From CAIKKV01 sp044346855 (GTDB lineage: Bacteria; Verrucomicrobiota; Kiritimatiellia; CAIKKV01), in NCBI GenBank assembly GCA_044346855.1, contig JBIIYJ010000001.1, positions 1-64,000 on the forward strand: a stretch of 64,000 nt of DNA, read 5' to 3'. Under the pieces are notes generated by a model. It was not told the origin of the DNA and did not search any database. It saw only the letters and a list, made by a program, of their open reading frames with translations. Every line of letters begins with the position of its first letter. Position 1 is the first letter of the stretch. The position numbers were made by a program, and so were the translations under genes. Of this stretch, positions 43,176-51,897 are shown one piece after another.

Positions 43176-43576
43176 CCCGGCGGCTTCGCGTGGCCTGCGC
43201 CGTGATGGCCGAAAACGGGCGCCTTTTCGCCGCCCGCCGGGGACCTGGGGGGCGCAACGGCGGGCTTTGGGAGCTGCCTGGCGGGAAGCTGGAGCCGGGC
43301 GAAACGCCCTCCGCCTGCCTGGAGCGCGAATTGAAGGAAGAGCTGGGAGTGGACGTCCGGGCCGACGGGGAGTGGGACGCGGTCCGCCACGACGAACCGG
43401 GGTTCAGCCTGGAGCTGATCCCGGTGCTGTGCAGCCGGGTGAAAGGCGAGCCGACCGCCGGCGAACATGCCGAAAGCGGCTGGTTCGATCCGGCCGGGCT
43501 GAAAGCGCTGGAATGGTCGCCGGCCGACGTGCCGGTGGTGGAGCGATGGCTTAAGGAGCAGGCGCGGCCGCTATAG
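43172..43576 (+). CDS. NUDIX hydrolase (MutT-like)
   Basis: 134 aa. The NUDIX box is complete and matches Gx5Ex7REUxEExGU: GGKLEPGETPSACLERELKE continuing ELGV. The MutT-like fold (RVACAVMAENGRLFAARRG) suggests a nucleotide-pool sanitiser hydrolysing 8-oxo-dGTP or similar. It overlaps the topo VI-A stop by four bases (ATGA), so it belongs to that transcript, and its end overlaps the opposite-strand gene at 43571. Confidence 0.9.
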   Translation: MTRRLRVACAVMAENGRLFAARRGPGGRNGGLWELPGGKLEPGETPSACLERELKEELGVDVRADGEWDAVRHDEPGFSLELIPVLCSRVKGEPTAGEHAESGWFDPAGLKALEWSPADVPVVERWLKEQARPL

Positions 43577-45106
43577 GATTTCGATTTTGACGTCGTCCGT
43601 GGCCGTGGCGGTCACCGTCTCCGTCTCCTCGGCCTTCTTGTAGGTCGGCAGGTAGCGGTAATAGACCTCCAGGCTCAGCGTGGCGAGCGTGGTGGTGTAG
43701 ACCGCGCCGCCGTGATCGCCGGTCGGCCAGTAGCCGCAGCCGTCGTCTTCCTTGATCTGGGCGTCAACGAACTGTTTGTTGAAGATGCCGTTCCAGGCGT
43801 TCCAGGTGGCCTCGCTGGCCTGGAACTTGGCCTGCGTGACATAGTACCAGCCGTAGACCGTGGCCTTGGTGTTGGTGTTGGCCGGCCAGACGCAGGTCTG
43901 TCCTTCCAGCAAGGTGACGCCCTGCCGGGTTTCAGCATCCTTGGCATGACCCAGCAATTGCAGGCAGAGCGTGCCGACCGCGGTCATGGTCCAGCGCCCG
44001 CCGGTGGGGGTGGGCTTGCCGGGCTCGCCGGAATAGACGAAGCCGGACCCGTTCTGGGCGTAGGCCTGGGTCTTAAGGAACATGATGGAGCGGTTGACCG
44101 CGTCCGCCAGGTTGGTGTGGGTCGAGCCGGCCATCGTGGCGGCCTTCAGGGCCTGGACGTTCCAGCCGGCCACGGAGGTGTCGAAGCGCTTGCCCTTGGC
44201 ATAGCCGTAATCGAAGCCGCCTTCCGGCTGCTGGCCGTCGATGAGGAACGCCACGGATTTCTCCATGGCATCCTTGACCGCCATGATCTTGGTCAGGGCG
44301 TAGGCCTCGGAAATGGCGTAGGTGCAGATGGCGTGGGTGTAGGAGTTCTGGCTGAACTTGCCCTTGGCGTCCTTGGCCTGGTGGGCGATCAGGAAGCGGA
44401 TGGCCTTCTCGACGGTCTGGCCGAACTCCTCGGACTGCGGCGTCTCGCCGTGGGCCAGGAAGGTCAGCAGCGCCAGGCCCGACATGGCGATGTGGTCCAC
44501 GTCGCTGGCGGTCTTCCAGGAGCCGTCGGCATCCTGTTTCTTTTTCAGCCAGCGCAGGGCGCGCAGCACGGCGTCCTCGCCGCGGCCGGTTCCCTTGTAG
44601 GCGCGCATCGCGCCCTGCCGGGCGGCGGAGGACATGCGGTTTCCGTAGAGGTTCTTGATGATCAGCGGGCTCTTGGTCAGCAGCGGAACGGGCGCAGTCA
44701 GGTCCACGGCGGTTTCGCTCACGATCGGGGCGTCGACGGGCGGCGCCTCGATCGGCACGTCGTTGAAGTTGTTCATGTTGTCGAGGGGTGGCGGTTCGAG
44801 CGGCTGGATCTCGATCTCCTTCATGAGATCCTTGATGTCCTCCAGCTTGACCGTTTCCGCTTCCATGACGGTGACTTCCACCGCGCGCGACTGCGTGATG
44901 GTTTTGCGCGCCACGAGCGTGAACAGGGCGCCGAGCACGCCGAAGCAGAGGAGCAGCGAGATCGTGGAGGGACCGAAAATCCGGGTGACGGCCATGACGG
45001 CCGACTTGTACTCGCCCGACTCCTTGGGAGACGACAGGCCGCGCATGATGCGCTTGAAATCGAGGAGATTCGACTCGACGAGGATATTATCCGATTCGGA
45101 AGACAT
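43571..45106 (-). CDS. Membrane-anchored squalene-cyclase/prenyltransferase-fold protein
   Basis: 511 aa from ATG 45106 with GAAGGG just ahead. One membrane helix (about residues 44-66: FGPSTISLLLCFGVLGALFT), then an acidic Pro-rich linker (DLMKEIEIQPLEPPPL), then about 330 residues of terpene-cyclase alpha/alpha repeats: ALRWLKKKQDADGSWKTASD, SVAFLIDGQQPEGGFDYGYA and similar QxxDGS/QxPxGGF turns. No DxDD or protein-prenyltransferase motif was seen, so it is probably non-catalytic. The TonB-like N-terminus suggests an envelope role. Confidence 0.75.
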   Translation of the reverse strand: MSSESDNILVESNLLDFKRIMRGLSSPKESGEYKSAVMAVTRIFGPSTISLLLCFGVLGALFTLVARKTITQSRAVEVTVMEAETVKLEDIKDLMKEIEIQPLEPPPLDNMNNFNDVPIEAPPVDAPIVSETAVDLTAPVPLLTKSPLIIKNLYGNRMSSAARQGAMRAYKGTGRGEDAVLRALRWLKKKQDADGSWKTASDVDHIAMSGLALLTFLAHGETPQSEEFGQTVEKAIRFLIAHQAKDAKGKFSQNSYTHAICTYAISEAYALTKIMAVKDAMEKSVAFLIDGQQPEGGFDYGYAKGKRFDTSVAGWNVQALKAATMAGSTHTNLADAVNRSIMFLKTQAYAQNGSGFVYSGEPGKPTPTGGRWTMTAVGTLCLQLLGHAKDAETRQGVTLLEGQTCVWPANTNTKATVYGWYYVTQAKFQASEATWNAWNGIFNKQFVDAQIKEDDGCGYWPTGDHGGAVYTTTLATLSLEVYYRYLPTYKKAEETETVTATATDDVKIEIL

Positions 45107-45254
45107 AACCCTTCCCTTCGTGTTGAGAGCAGGCCCGGCGATCGGGCCTCCATCCCATCCTGAACAACATATCAAATACTTCGGGTGTAAGCCATATCTT
45201 TTTGGCCAATTCGTCATTGAATTCCGACGCGTCCCGCGCCATCATTGTACAAGC

Positions 45255-46709
45255 ATGAAGTCGGCATATCTAGGCATTGACATCGGGGGCACCGGCGCGA
45301 AGACCGGTGTTTTCGACGGCAACGGGCGGCTGCTGGCGGCCGCGAAACGCGCTTACACGCCCCGGACGGACGGGGCGGGCAGGGCGGACATTCCCATTGC
45401 CCTGATTGAAACCGGGGTCCGGGAGGCGGTCCGAGAGGCCGTGGCGGCGGCGGGTGTGCCCATCCGGGCCCTGTCCGTTGTCTCCCAGGGGCAGACGTTT
45501 GTGTCCCTGGACGGGGCGGACCGGCCGCTGCATCCCGCCATCTTATGGTATGACAGCAGGGCCGGGGCTCAGGCGCTGGCGCTGACGCGGGAACTGGCCG
45601 CGAAAGCGGGGGGCCCCCACCCCGGCATGGAGGCGATCGCCACCGCACCCAAGATCCGCTGGCTCCGGGAGAACGAGCCGCGGGCCATGGCGGGGGTGAA
45701 GCGGCATCTGCTGCTGCCGGATTACATCACCTATCGCCTGACGGGGCGGGCGGTGACGGATCCGCAAACGGCGGCCTCCACGGGCCTGACCCTGGGCGGG
45801 ACGTCGTACCATGGCCCCGCCCTGGAGGCGGCGGGCCTGGCGCGCGAAAGCCTGGCCGACATTCTGCTGTCGGGGGAGGCGGCGGGCGCGGTCTCCGCGG
45901 CAGCCGCTGCGGACTGGGGGCTGGCGCCCGGAACCCTGGTGGCGGCGGGCGCGAACGACCAGTATGCGGGCGCCATGGGCGCCGGGCTCTTCCGGCCCGG
46001 GCTGCTGTCGGTGGCCACCGGCACCTGCCTGGCGCTGGTCACCCTGACTCGAAACCGGCCCGCCGGCCTGCCGGCCGGATTGTGGGGAGGCGACTTTCCG
46101 ATTCCGGGCCTTTTTTTCGTGCTGGCGTATTCCAAGACAGCCGGCGTGGCGCTGGAGTGGTTCCAGCGGGTCCTGGCGCCGGAGGCGGACATGCGGCGGC
46201 TGGACGCCGAGGCGGCCGAATCGCCGCCCGGCAGCCGGGGCGTGACGGCGTGCCCGCACTTCGACGGGATGGTCTCCCCGGCGCCAGACGGCAGGGTCCG
46301 GGGCTTGTTCGCGGGCCTGGGCCTGCACCACACGCGGGGGGACCTTTTCCGGGCGCTGCTCGAATCGCTGGCCTTCGCGCTGCGCGACAACGTGGCCCAC
46401 ATCCGCGGGAGCGGGTATGCGCTCGAGGAGCTCCGCTCCATCGGGGGGGCCGCCAAGAGCGATTTCTGGCTCCAGATGCAGGCGGACGTGACGGGCCTTC
46501 CGGTGAGGCGGCCGCTCGTGACGGAAGCTGCCACTCTGGGCGCAGCCATGCTGGCGGCCTGCGGATCGGGCGAATTCGGAAGCCTCGCCTCCAGCGTGGA
46601 AGCCCTCTTCCGGCCCGGCGCGCGGTTCGAGCCGGACCCCGCTCGGGCCGCACCCTACGAGGAGGCGTTCCAACGCTATCACGATTTTTTGAAAGCGGCC
46701 GGTCGCTGA
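45255..46709 (+). CDS. FGGY-family carbohydrate kinase
   Basis: 484 aa from ATG 45255. N-terminal ATPase motif LGIDIGGTGAKTGVFDGNG, substrate residues in VSQGQTF and LWYDSRAG, the catalytic Asp in AGANDQYAGAMGAG (about residue 236), and the C-terminal half with LFAGLGLHHTRGDLFRAL and GGAAKSDFWLQMQAD. It phosphorylates a sugar or polyol; xylulokinase-like by order of motifs but not assignable. Stands alone between the cyclase-fold gene (divergent) and pilB. Confidence 0.88.
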   Translation: MKSAYLGIDIGGTGAKTGVFDGNGRLLAAAKRAYTPRTDGAGRADIPIALIETGVREAVREAVAAAGVPIRALSVVSQGQTFVSLDGADRPLHPAILWYDSRAGAQALALTRELAAKAGGPHPGMEAIATAPKIRWLRENEPRAMAGVKRHLLLPDYITYRLTGRAVTDPQTAASTGLTLGGTSYHGPALEAAGLARESLADILLSGEAAGAVSAAAAADWGLAPGTLVAAGANDQYAGAMGAGLFRPGLLSVATGTCLALVTLTRNRPAGLPAGLWGGDFPIPGLFFVLAYSKTAGVALEWFQRVLAPEADMRRLDAEAAESPPGSRGVTACPHFDGMVSPAPDGRVRGLFAGLGLHHTRGDLFRALLESLAFALRDNVAHIRGSGYALEELRSIGGAAKSDFWLQMQADVTGLPVRRPLVTEAATLGAAMLAACGSGEFGSLASSVEALFRPGARFEPDPARAAPYEEAFQRYHDFLKAAGR

Positions 46710-46733
46710 GATAAACGAAGGGTCCGCTCGCGT

Positions 46734-46750
46734 TTGGCACGACATCTGCT
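46734..46750 (+). promoter_or_regulatory. Sigma54 promoter of the pilB/gspE operon
   Basis: TTGGCACG (46734-46741), ACAT, CTGCT (46746-46750): GG 46736-46737 and GC 46748-46749 are exactly ten bases apart. One mismatch to the TGGCACG-N4-TTGCW consensus. The start codon is at 46781, a leader of about 20 bases. Confidence 0.75.
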
Positions 46751-46780
46751 TCATAATTTCACAACACGGGAAAGAGGCCT

Positions 46781-48487
46781 ATGCCCAGCGGATCACGATT
46801 GACCAACATTTTGCTTCGCCTGCGCGCCATCACGCCCGAGGCGTTGGAAAAGGCGGAGAAGGATGCGGCCTCCAAGGGTTTCCGCCTTGAGAAGTTCCTG
46901 ATCGACCAGAAGCTCATCTCCGGCCCCCTGATGACGCTGGCGATCGCGGAATATCTGAACATGCGCCCCATCCGGCTGGCCCGGTTCACGCCCGACAACG
47001 AACTGCTGGATTCAATGCCGAAGGATTTCATGTCCCAGCACCTGGTGATCCCGGTGACCCGGACGGGAAAGAACCTGACGCTGGCGCTGGGCGATCCGTT
47101 CGATATCGTGGCCGTGGAGGAGCTGCACGACGTGATGGGGCTGGACATCACGCCCCTGGTGGCGGGCGAGCAGGAGATCCAGGACCTTCTGGCCAAGCTC
47201 AACCAGCCGAAGAGCAACATCGGGCTGGAAGAAGTGATGTCGAAGGTGGGCGACAACGACGTCGAAGTGGGCCAGGAGAAGCAGGACGACGTCAGCCTGG
47301 AAGAGATGCTGGAGAGCGCGGGCGGCGCGCCCGTGATCCGCATGGTGAACATGATCCTGGTGGAAGCGCTGCGGACGCGGGCGAGCGACATCCATATCGA
47401 GCCGATGGAGCGGTCGCTGCGACTGCGCTACCGCATCGACGGCAGCATGACCGAGCGGCCGAGCCCGCCGAAGAGCTACCAGCCTGCCATCATCTCGCGC
47501 ATCAAGATCATGTCCAGCCTCAACATCGCCGAGCGGCGGCTTCCGCAGGATGGCCGCTTCAAGATCAAGGCGCTGGGCAAGGAAGTGGATATGCGCGTCA
47601 GCGTCCTGCCCACGGTGCACGGCGAGAAGGTCGTGATGCGCGTGCTGGACAAATCATCGCTGATGCCAAACCTGAGCTCCCTGGGGCTGGACGAGCAGGC
47701 GTTCAAGGGGATGAGCTACGCGATCAACCAGCCCCACGGCATCATCCTGGTGACGGGCCCGACCGGCAGCGGCAAGACGACCACCCTGTACTCATGCCTC
47801 CAGGAGATGAACCAGCCGGACGTGAACATCATCACGTGCGAAGATCCCGTGGAATACCAGTTGGACGGCATCAACCAGGTCCAGATCAACACGGACGTGG
47901 GGCTCACCTTCGCCGGCGCGCTGCGGTCGGTCCTGCGCCAGGATCCGGACATCGTGCTGGTGGGCGAAATCCGCGATGCCGAGACGGCGGAAATCGCCGT
48001 CAAGGCTGCCCTGACGGGCCATCTCGTTCTGAGCACACTGCACACGAACGACGCCTCGGGGGCCGTGACCCGGCTTATGGACATGGGCATCCAGCCGTTC
48101 CTCCTGGCCTCCTCCCTGATCCTGGCCCAGGCCCAGCGGCTGTACCGGAAACTGTGTCCCGCCTGCAAGCGGCCGGCGGCGCTCGACCCCGTCGTCTTCG
48201 AGGCGAACCGCATCCCGCCGGACTTCTTCGGAGGAACCGAGATTTTCGAAGCCCAGGGCTGCCCCAAGTGCACCAAGGGTTACAAGGGCCGCGGCGCCAT
48301 CATGGAGGTGCTGTCGGTTGACGATATCATCCGCCCCCTGATCCTCCGCGGCGCCACCAGCGGCGAAATCCGCGATGCCGCAGTGGAGAAATGCGGCATG
48401 CTCACGCTCAAGACCGTCGGCCTTTCAAAAGTGAAAGCCGGCCTGACCTCGTTGCAAGCCGCCCTGGAAGTGACCGGCGGAGAATAA
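46781..48487 (+). CDS. Type IV pilus / type II secretion ATPase (PilB/GspE)
   Basis: 568 aa. An N-terminal MshEN-type domain (residues about 20-150), then the ATPase: Walker A GPTGSGKTTT at about 326-333, Asp box CEDPVEYQL, Walker B DIVLVGEIRDAETAE, His box LSTLHTNDASGA. A tetracysteine zinc finger (CPAC about 459, CPKC about 494) is typical of GspE/PilB. It powers pseudopilus or pilus assembly. First gene of the locus, preceded by a sigma54 promoter; the inner-membrane platform gene follows after 9 bases. Confidence 0.95.
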   Translation: MPSGSRLTNILLRLRAITPEALEKAEKDAASKGFRLEKFLIDQKLISGPLMTLAIAEYLNMRPIRLARFTPDNELLDSMPKDFMSQHLVIPVTRTGKNLTLALGDPFDIVAVEELHDVMGLDITPLVAGEQEIQDLLAKLNQPKSNIGLEEVMSKVGDNDVEVGQEKQDDVSLEEMLESAGGAPVIRMVNMILVEALRTRASDIHIEPMERSLRLRYRIDGSMTERPSPPKSYQPAIISRIKIMSSLNIAERRLPQDGRFKIKALGKEVDMRVSVLPTVHGEKVVMRVLDKSSLMPNLSSLGLDEQAFKGMSYAINQPHGIILVTGPTGSGKTTTLYSCLQEMNQPDVNIITCEDPVEYQLDGINQVQINTDVGLTFAGALRSVLRQDPDIVLVGEIRDAETAEIAVKAALTGHLVLSTLHTNDASGAVTRLMDMGIQPFLLASSLILAQAQRLYRKLCPACKRPAALDPVVFEANRIPPDFFGGTEIFEAQGCPKCTKGYKGRGAIMEVLSVDDIIRPLILRGATSGEIRDAAVEKCGMLTLKTVGLSKVKAGLTSLQAALEVTGGE

Positions 48488-48496
48488 GGAATTCCC

Positions 48497-49678
48497 ATGA
48501 GCCCCCTGCTGAAATCGCAAATTGCCGCTGCCCAGACGGACAGCCTGACCCGCCCAAGCCAATACCAGAAGCGCGCGGACTCCCCGGCTGAAGACCGGGT
48601 GAAGCGGGCCCGGGCCCGGGGCCGCGTCGCCGGCGCCTCCAAGATCGTGGACCGCGACCTGCCCAGCTTCTCCCGCCAGCTGGCCGCCATGCTGACGGCC
48701 GGCATGCCCATCGTCAACTGCCTCGAAACGCTGGAGGAACAGGCTTCCAATCTCAGCTTCAAAGGGCTGATCGGCGACGTGCGGGAGGGCATCGAAGGGG
48801 GTCTGGCCCTGTCGGAATCGATGGCCAAATACCCCTCCGTTTTCGACGATCTTTATATCAATATGATGAAGGGCGGCGAAGCCAGCGGCACCCTGGCGGA
48901 AACTGTCGCACGCCTGGCCACCCTCATCGAGGAAAGCGCCAAGCTGAAGCGGAAAGTCAAGTCGGCCATGACCTACCCGGTCATCGTGCTCGCCATCGCC
49001 CTGCTCATCACCGCGGGCCTGATCACCTTCATCGTCCCCGTCTTCGCCGGCATGTTCGCGGACTTCGACGCCAAACTGCCCGCCCCCACCCAGTTCCTGG
49101 TCAATCTCAGCAACGGCTTCCGCAAGGGGGCCCCCTACATTATTCCCCTCCTGTTCGTCCTGGGCTTTGTCTTCAACAAGTGGAAAACAACGCCCGTCGG
49201 CAAGCTTTTCGTCGACAGCCTGACCCTGAAACTCCCGGTTTTCGGTCCCCTGGCGCTGAAAGTCAGCGTGGCGCGATTCGCCCGGATCCTCTCCCAGTTG
49301 GTCAAAAGCGGCGTCCCCATCATGGACGCATTGAGCATCGTCTCTGCGGCTACCGGCAACAAGGTGATCGAAAACGCCATCCTAAGAGGTCGCGATTGCG
49401 TGGAACGGGGCGAACCCCTCTCCGCGGGACTCCAGGACACGCCCCAAATCCCCAAAATGCTCATCCGCATGCTGGCTGCCGGCGAGAAAACGGGCAAAGT
49501 GGACGAAATGATGGACAGCATCGCCGACTTTTACGAGGACGAGGTCCAAACCATGATCGCGGGACTGACCTCCCTCATCGAACCCTTCCTAATGGTATTC
49601 CTCGGCGTCATGGTCGGCAGTATCGTCGTATGCATGTTCCTCCCGATTTTCAAGATGGCCGAAGTCATAAAAATGTAA
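48497..49678 (+). CDS. Inner-membrane platform protein PilC/GspF
   Basis: 393 aa. A charged Arg-rich N-terminus (about 1-60), then two GspF (T2SSF) domains: FSRQLAAMLTAGMPIVNCLE at about 58-77 and FARILSQLVKSGVPIMDALS at about 258. Three membrane helices are visible (about 165-185, 213-232, and the C-terminal one near 360). It works with the PilB/GspE ATPase. The domain order and length match PilC/GspF. Confidence 0.94.
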   Translation: MSPLLKSQIAAAQTDSLTRPSQYQKRADSPAEDRVKRARARGRVAGASKIVDRDLPSFSRQLAAMLTAGMPIVNCLETLEEQASNLSFKGLIGDVREGIEGGLALSESMAKYPSVFDDLYINMMKGGEASGTLAETVARLATLIEESAKLKRKVKSAMTYPVIVLAIALLITAGLITFIVPVFAGMFADFDAKLPAPTQFLVNLSNGFRKGAPYIIPLLFVLGFVFNKWKTTPVGKLFVDSLTLKLPVFGPLALKVSVARFARILSQLVKSGVPIMDALSIVSAATGNKVIENAILRGRDCVERGEPLSAGLQDTPQIPKMLIRMLAAGEKTGKVDEMMDSIADFYEDEVQTMIAGLTSLIEPFLMVFLGVMVGSIVVCMFLPIFKMAEVIKM

Positions 49679-49698
49679 AAAAAGAAAAACCCTGTCTT

Positions 49699-49715
49699 TT
49701 GGCACGCTTTTTTCA
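49699..49715 (+). promoter_or_regulatory. Probable sigma54 promoter of the NtrC-type regulator
   Basis: TTGGCACG-CTTT-TTTCA: perfect -24 element and spacing, with one mismatch in the -12 element (TTTC instead of TTGC). Suggests autoregulation. Confidence 0.5.
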
Positions 49716-49750
49716 GCCAATATTGCGAAATTGAGAATTTCTTTCTTTAC

Positions 49751-49788
49751 TTTGACAAGTTTTTCCGCTAACGTAAGAACTTGTCAAA
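49751..49788 (+). promoter_or_regulatory. Inverted repeat TTTGACAAG-20-CTTGTCAAA in the regulator leader
   Basis: A perfect 9-bp inverted repeat (49751-49759 and 49780-49788) lies between the putative start of transcription and the ATG at 49804. A third half-site TTTGACAA is at 51354-51361, upstream of the first pilin's sigma54 promoter. Likely the site of the encoded regulator; it could also form an mRNA hairpin just before the ribosome site GAAGGAAG. Confidence 0.55.
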
Positions 49789-49803
49789 TTGAAGGAAGTG
49801 TCT

Positions 49804-51174
49804 ATGGCTCGAATACTCCTGGTCGACGACGAACCCAGCATTCTCAGCGTTCTCAGCACGCTCCTGAAGGCTGAGGGTTATGATGTTTCCCCCATGAACA
49901 ATCCTTCCAAGGCGGCGGAATTGATGACGGCGGAAACGTTTGACCTGATGATCACGGACATCCGGATGAGTCCGATCAACGGCATGGACCTTCTCAAACT
50001 GGCCCATGAGCAGAAACCCACGATGGCGGTCCTGATCATGACGGCGTTCGGGTCGGTCGACACGGCCGTGGAAGCCCTTAAAATGGGCGCTTTCGACTAT
50101 GTAACCAAGCCGTTCAAGGTCGACGAACTCCTCATCACGGTCCAGCGGGCCCTGGATTACCACAGGACGATGGAAGAGAACGTGGATCTGAAGAGCCAGC
50201 TTGGCGCCAAATACAAGTTTGAGAATATCGTCTCCGAAAGCGAGCCCATGCGCCGCGTCTGCGAGATGATCGAACGGGTGGCGCCCACGGATACGACCGT
50301 CCTGGTCACGGGTGAAAGCGGAACCGGCAAGGAACTGGTCGCCAAGGCCATCCACGCCTACAGCCGGCGGAAGGACAAGAAATTCCTGGCCGTCAACTGC
50401 GCAGCCCTCCCCGAAACGCTGCTGGAGTCCGAGATGTTCGGCTACGTCAAGGGCGCCTTCACCGGCGCGGCGTCCAACAAGGAAGGCCTATTTGAAGCCG
50501 CAAACGGCGGAACCATCTTCCTGGACGAAATCGGCTCTATGCCCATCAACCTCCAGGCTAAATTCCTTCGCGTTCTGCAGGAAAAAGAAGTCCGGCGGGT
50601 CGGCGGCAACGAAAACATCTCCACCGATGTCCGCGTTCTTGCCGCAACAAACGTTCCCCTGGAGGAGTTGATCTCGAAAAACCTCTTCCGGGAGGATCTT
50701 TACTACCGGCTCAGCGTCATCAATATCACCATCAAACCGCTGAAGGAACGGGTCGAGGACATCCTGCCACTGGTCCATCACGTCCTCCAGCGTGAATGCC
50801 CCGATCCGGCCAATATCCCCGTCATCACCCCTGAAGCACGCCAGATCCTCGAACGCTATTCCTGGCCGGGCAACGTCCGCGAACTCGAGAACGCCATCAA
50901 ACATGCATTGACGTTCTCTCTCGATAACAGGATCACCGCCGAACTGCTCCCCTCCCGAATCGTCACCTCCACCCCCGTCGGCCCCGCCCACACCACCGCA
51001 TCCATCGCCCTCACCCAATTTAGGGGTAAATCACTCAAGGCCTTCCTGCGAGAAAAGGAAAAGGAATACCTTCAGTATGTACTCTCCCAAACCTCGGGCG
51101 ATAAAGAGAAAGCCGCCAAGGAATTAAAGATCAGCCTGGCCACCCTTTATCGCAAGCTTCCAGAACCCCAGTAA
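49804..51174 (+). CDS. NtrC-family sigma54-dependent response regulator (PilR-like)
   Basis: 456 aa from ATG 49804 with GAAGGAAG upstream. Receiver domain 1-120 with phospho-acceptor D52 in MITDIRM and the conserved Lys in YVTKPFK. AAA+ domain with Walker A GESGTGKE (about 170), the sigma54-contacting loop GAFTGA (about 216) and Walker B GTIFLDEIG. A Fis-type HTH at the end (DKEKAAKELKISLATLYRKL). It activates sigma54 promoters when phosphorylated. No histidine kinase lies in this window. Flanked by pilC and the pilin genes, so it likely controls both. Confidence 0.93.
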   Translation: MARILLVDDEPSILSVLSTLLKAEGYDVSPMNNPSKAAELMTAETFDLMITDIRMSPINGMDLLKLAHEQKPTMAVLIMTAFGSVDTAVEALKMGAFDYVTKPFKVDELLITVQRALDYHRTMEENVDLKSQLGAKYKFENIVSESEPMRRVCEMIERVAPTDTTVLVTGESGTGKELVAKAIHAYSRRKDKKFLAVNCAALPETLLESEMFGYVKGAFTGAASNKEGLFEAANGGTIFLDEIGSMPINLQAKFLRVLQEKEVRRVGGNENISTDVRVLAATNVPLEELISKNLFREDLYYRLSVINITIKPLKERVEDILPLVHHVLQRECPDPANIPVITPEARQILERYSWPGNVRELENAIKHALTFSLDNRITAELLPSRIVTSTPVGPAHTTASIALTQFRGKSLKAFLREKEKEYLQYVLSQTSGDKEKAAKELKISLATLYRKLPEPQ

Positions 51175-51413
51175 TTCTCTCATTCTAATTATTGATTATC
51201 ATTTTTGCATATTGGAAACACTACCAGAATTAGATTAGAAAGCGCATTATCGTTTCTGATAAATGATTAAAATGAGCAAGCTGTTGCAATCATTAAGCTT
51301 ACATCGAAAGTCGAAGTCAATTTTATTGTATAATAAAACTTATGTTTATCACTTTTGACAATATATCCTTGCCTTTTATTGCCATTTGGACTCCTTTCAT
51401 GCATATCCGACAG
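51175..51413. promoter_or_regulatory. AT-rich regulatory region upstream of the first pilin
   Basis: About 240 bases, much lower in GC than the surroundings. It holds a perfect 7-bp hairpin TTTTATT-GTAT-AATAAAA (51321-51338) and a TTTGACAA half-site (51354-51361) about 53 bases ahead of the sigma54 -24 element, the usual place for an enhancer of an NtrC-type activator. No gene seen. Confidence 0.5.
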
Positions 51414-51430
51414 TTGGCACAGCGAGTGCT
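51414..51430 (+). promoter_or_regulatory. Sigma54 promoter of the first pilin
   Basis: TTGGCAC (51414-51420), AGCGA, GTGCT: GG (51416-51417) and GC (51428-51429) are ten bases apart. Expected start of transcription near 51440 and the pilin ATG at 51496, giving a leader of about 55 bases. Confidence 0.78.
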
Positions 51431-51495
51431 TATTATCTATCTGTAAGCACCAAACGGGCAATCGCCCAAAACCAAACAGTAGCAGGAGAAGTGAT

Positions 51496-51840
51496 ATGAA
51501 GAAGCGCGGTTTCACACTGGTCGAGATCATGATTGTGGTGGCCATCATCGGACTGTTGGCGGCGATTGCGATTCCTTCGTTCTCGAAGATTCGTTCCGAA
51601 TCCCGCAAGAGCACCTGCCAGAACTCCCAGCGTCTGGTTCGTGATGCCATCGAGCAGTGGGCCATGGCGAACAACATCGCCGAAGACGGCGCGATCACGG
51701 GCGCGGGCGTGACGAACGTCATTTCCTACCTCAAGTCCGGCCTGCCGTACTGCCCCGAGGGTCATGTGGTGTTCGCTCTTCCCGCCAACGTCGGCGACGC
51801 CGTCACGTGCCCCGTTTCGGGCTCGGGCCACAGTCTGTAA
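51496..51840 (+). CDS. Mini-pilin / type II secretion pseudopilin 1
   Basis: 114 aa from ATG 51496, AGGAGA ahead. A class III signal MKKRG then FTLVEIMIVVAIIGLLAAIA: cleavage after Gly, mature Phe1 and Glu5, as prepilin peptidase requires. The C-terminal domain is short (about 85 aa) with a C-x(n)-C pair (PYCPEGH, VTCPVSG) as a disulphide-loop equivalent. The protein is the size seen in PVC PulG-like pilins. A sigma54 promoter and a strong terminator frame it, so it is a single-gene transcript. Confidence 0.92.
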   Translation: MKKRGFTLVEIMIVVAIIGLLAAIAIPSFSKIRSESRKSTCQNSQRLVRDAIEQWAMANNIAEDGAITGAGVTNVISYLKSGLPYCPEGHVVFALPANVGDAVTCPVSGSGHSL

Positions 51841-51860
51841 TCGGTTATACCGATGACTCC

Positions 51861-51897
51861 GAAGGGCTTCCAGGGAAACTTGGAAGCCCTTTTTATT
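51861..51897 (+). terminator. Rho-independent terminator after pilin 1
   Basis: AAGGGCTTCCA, an eight-base loop and TGGAAGCCCTT form an 11-bp stem, followed by a T-rich run (TTTATTT). Confidence 0.88.
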
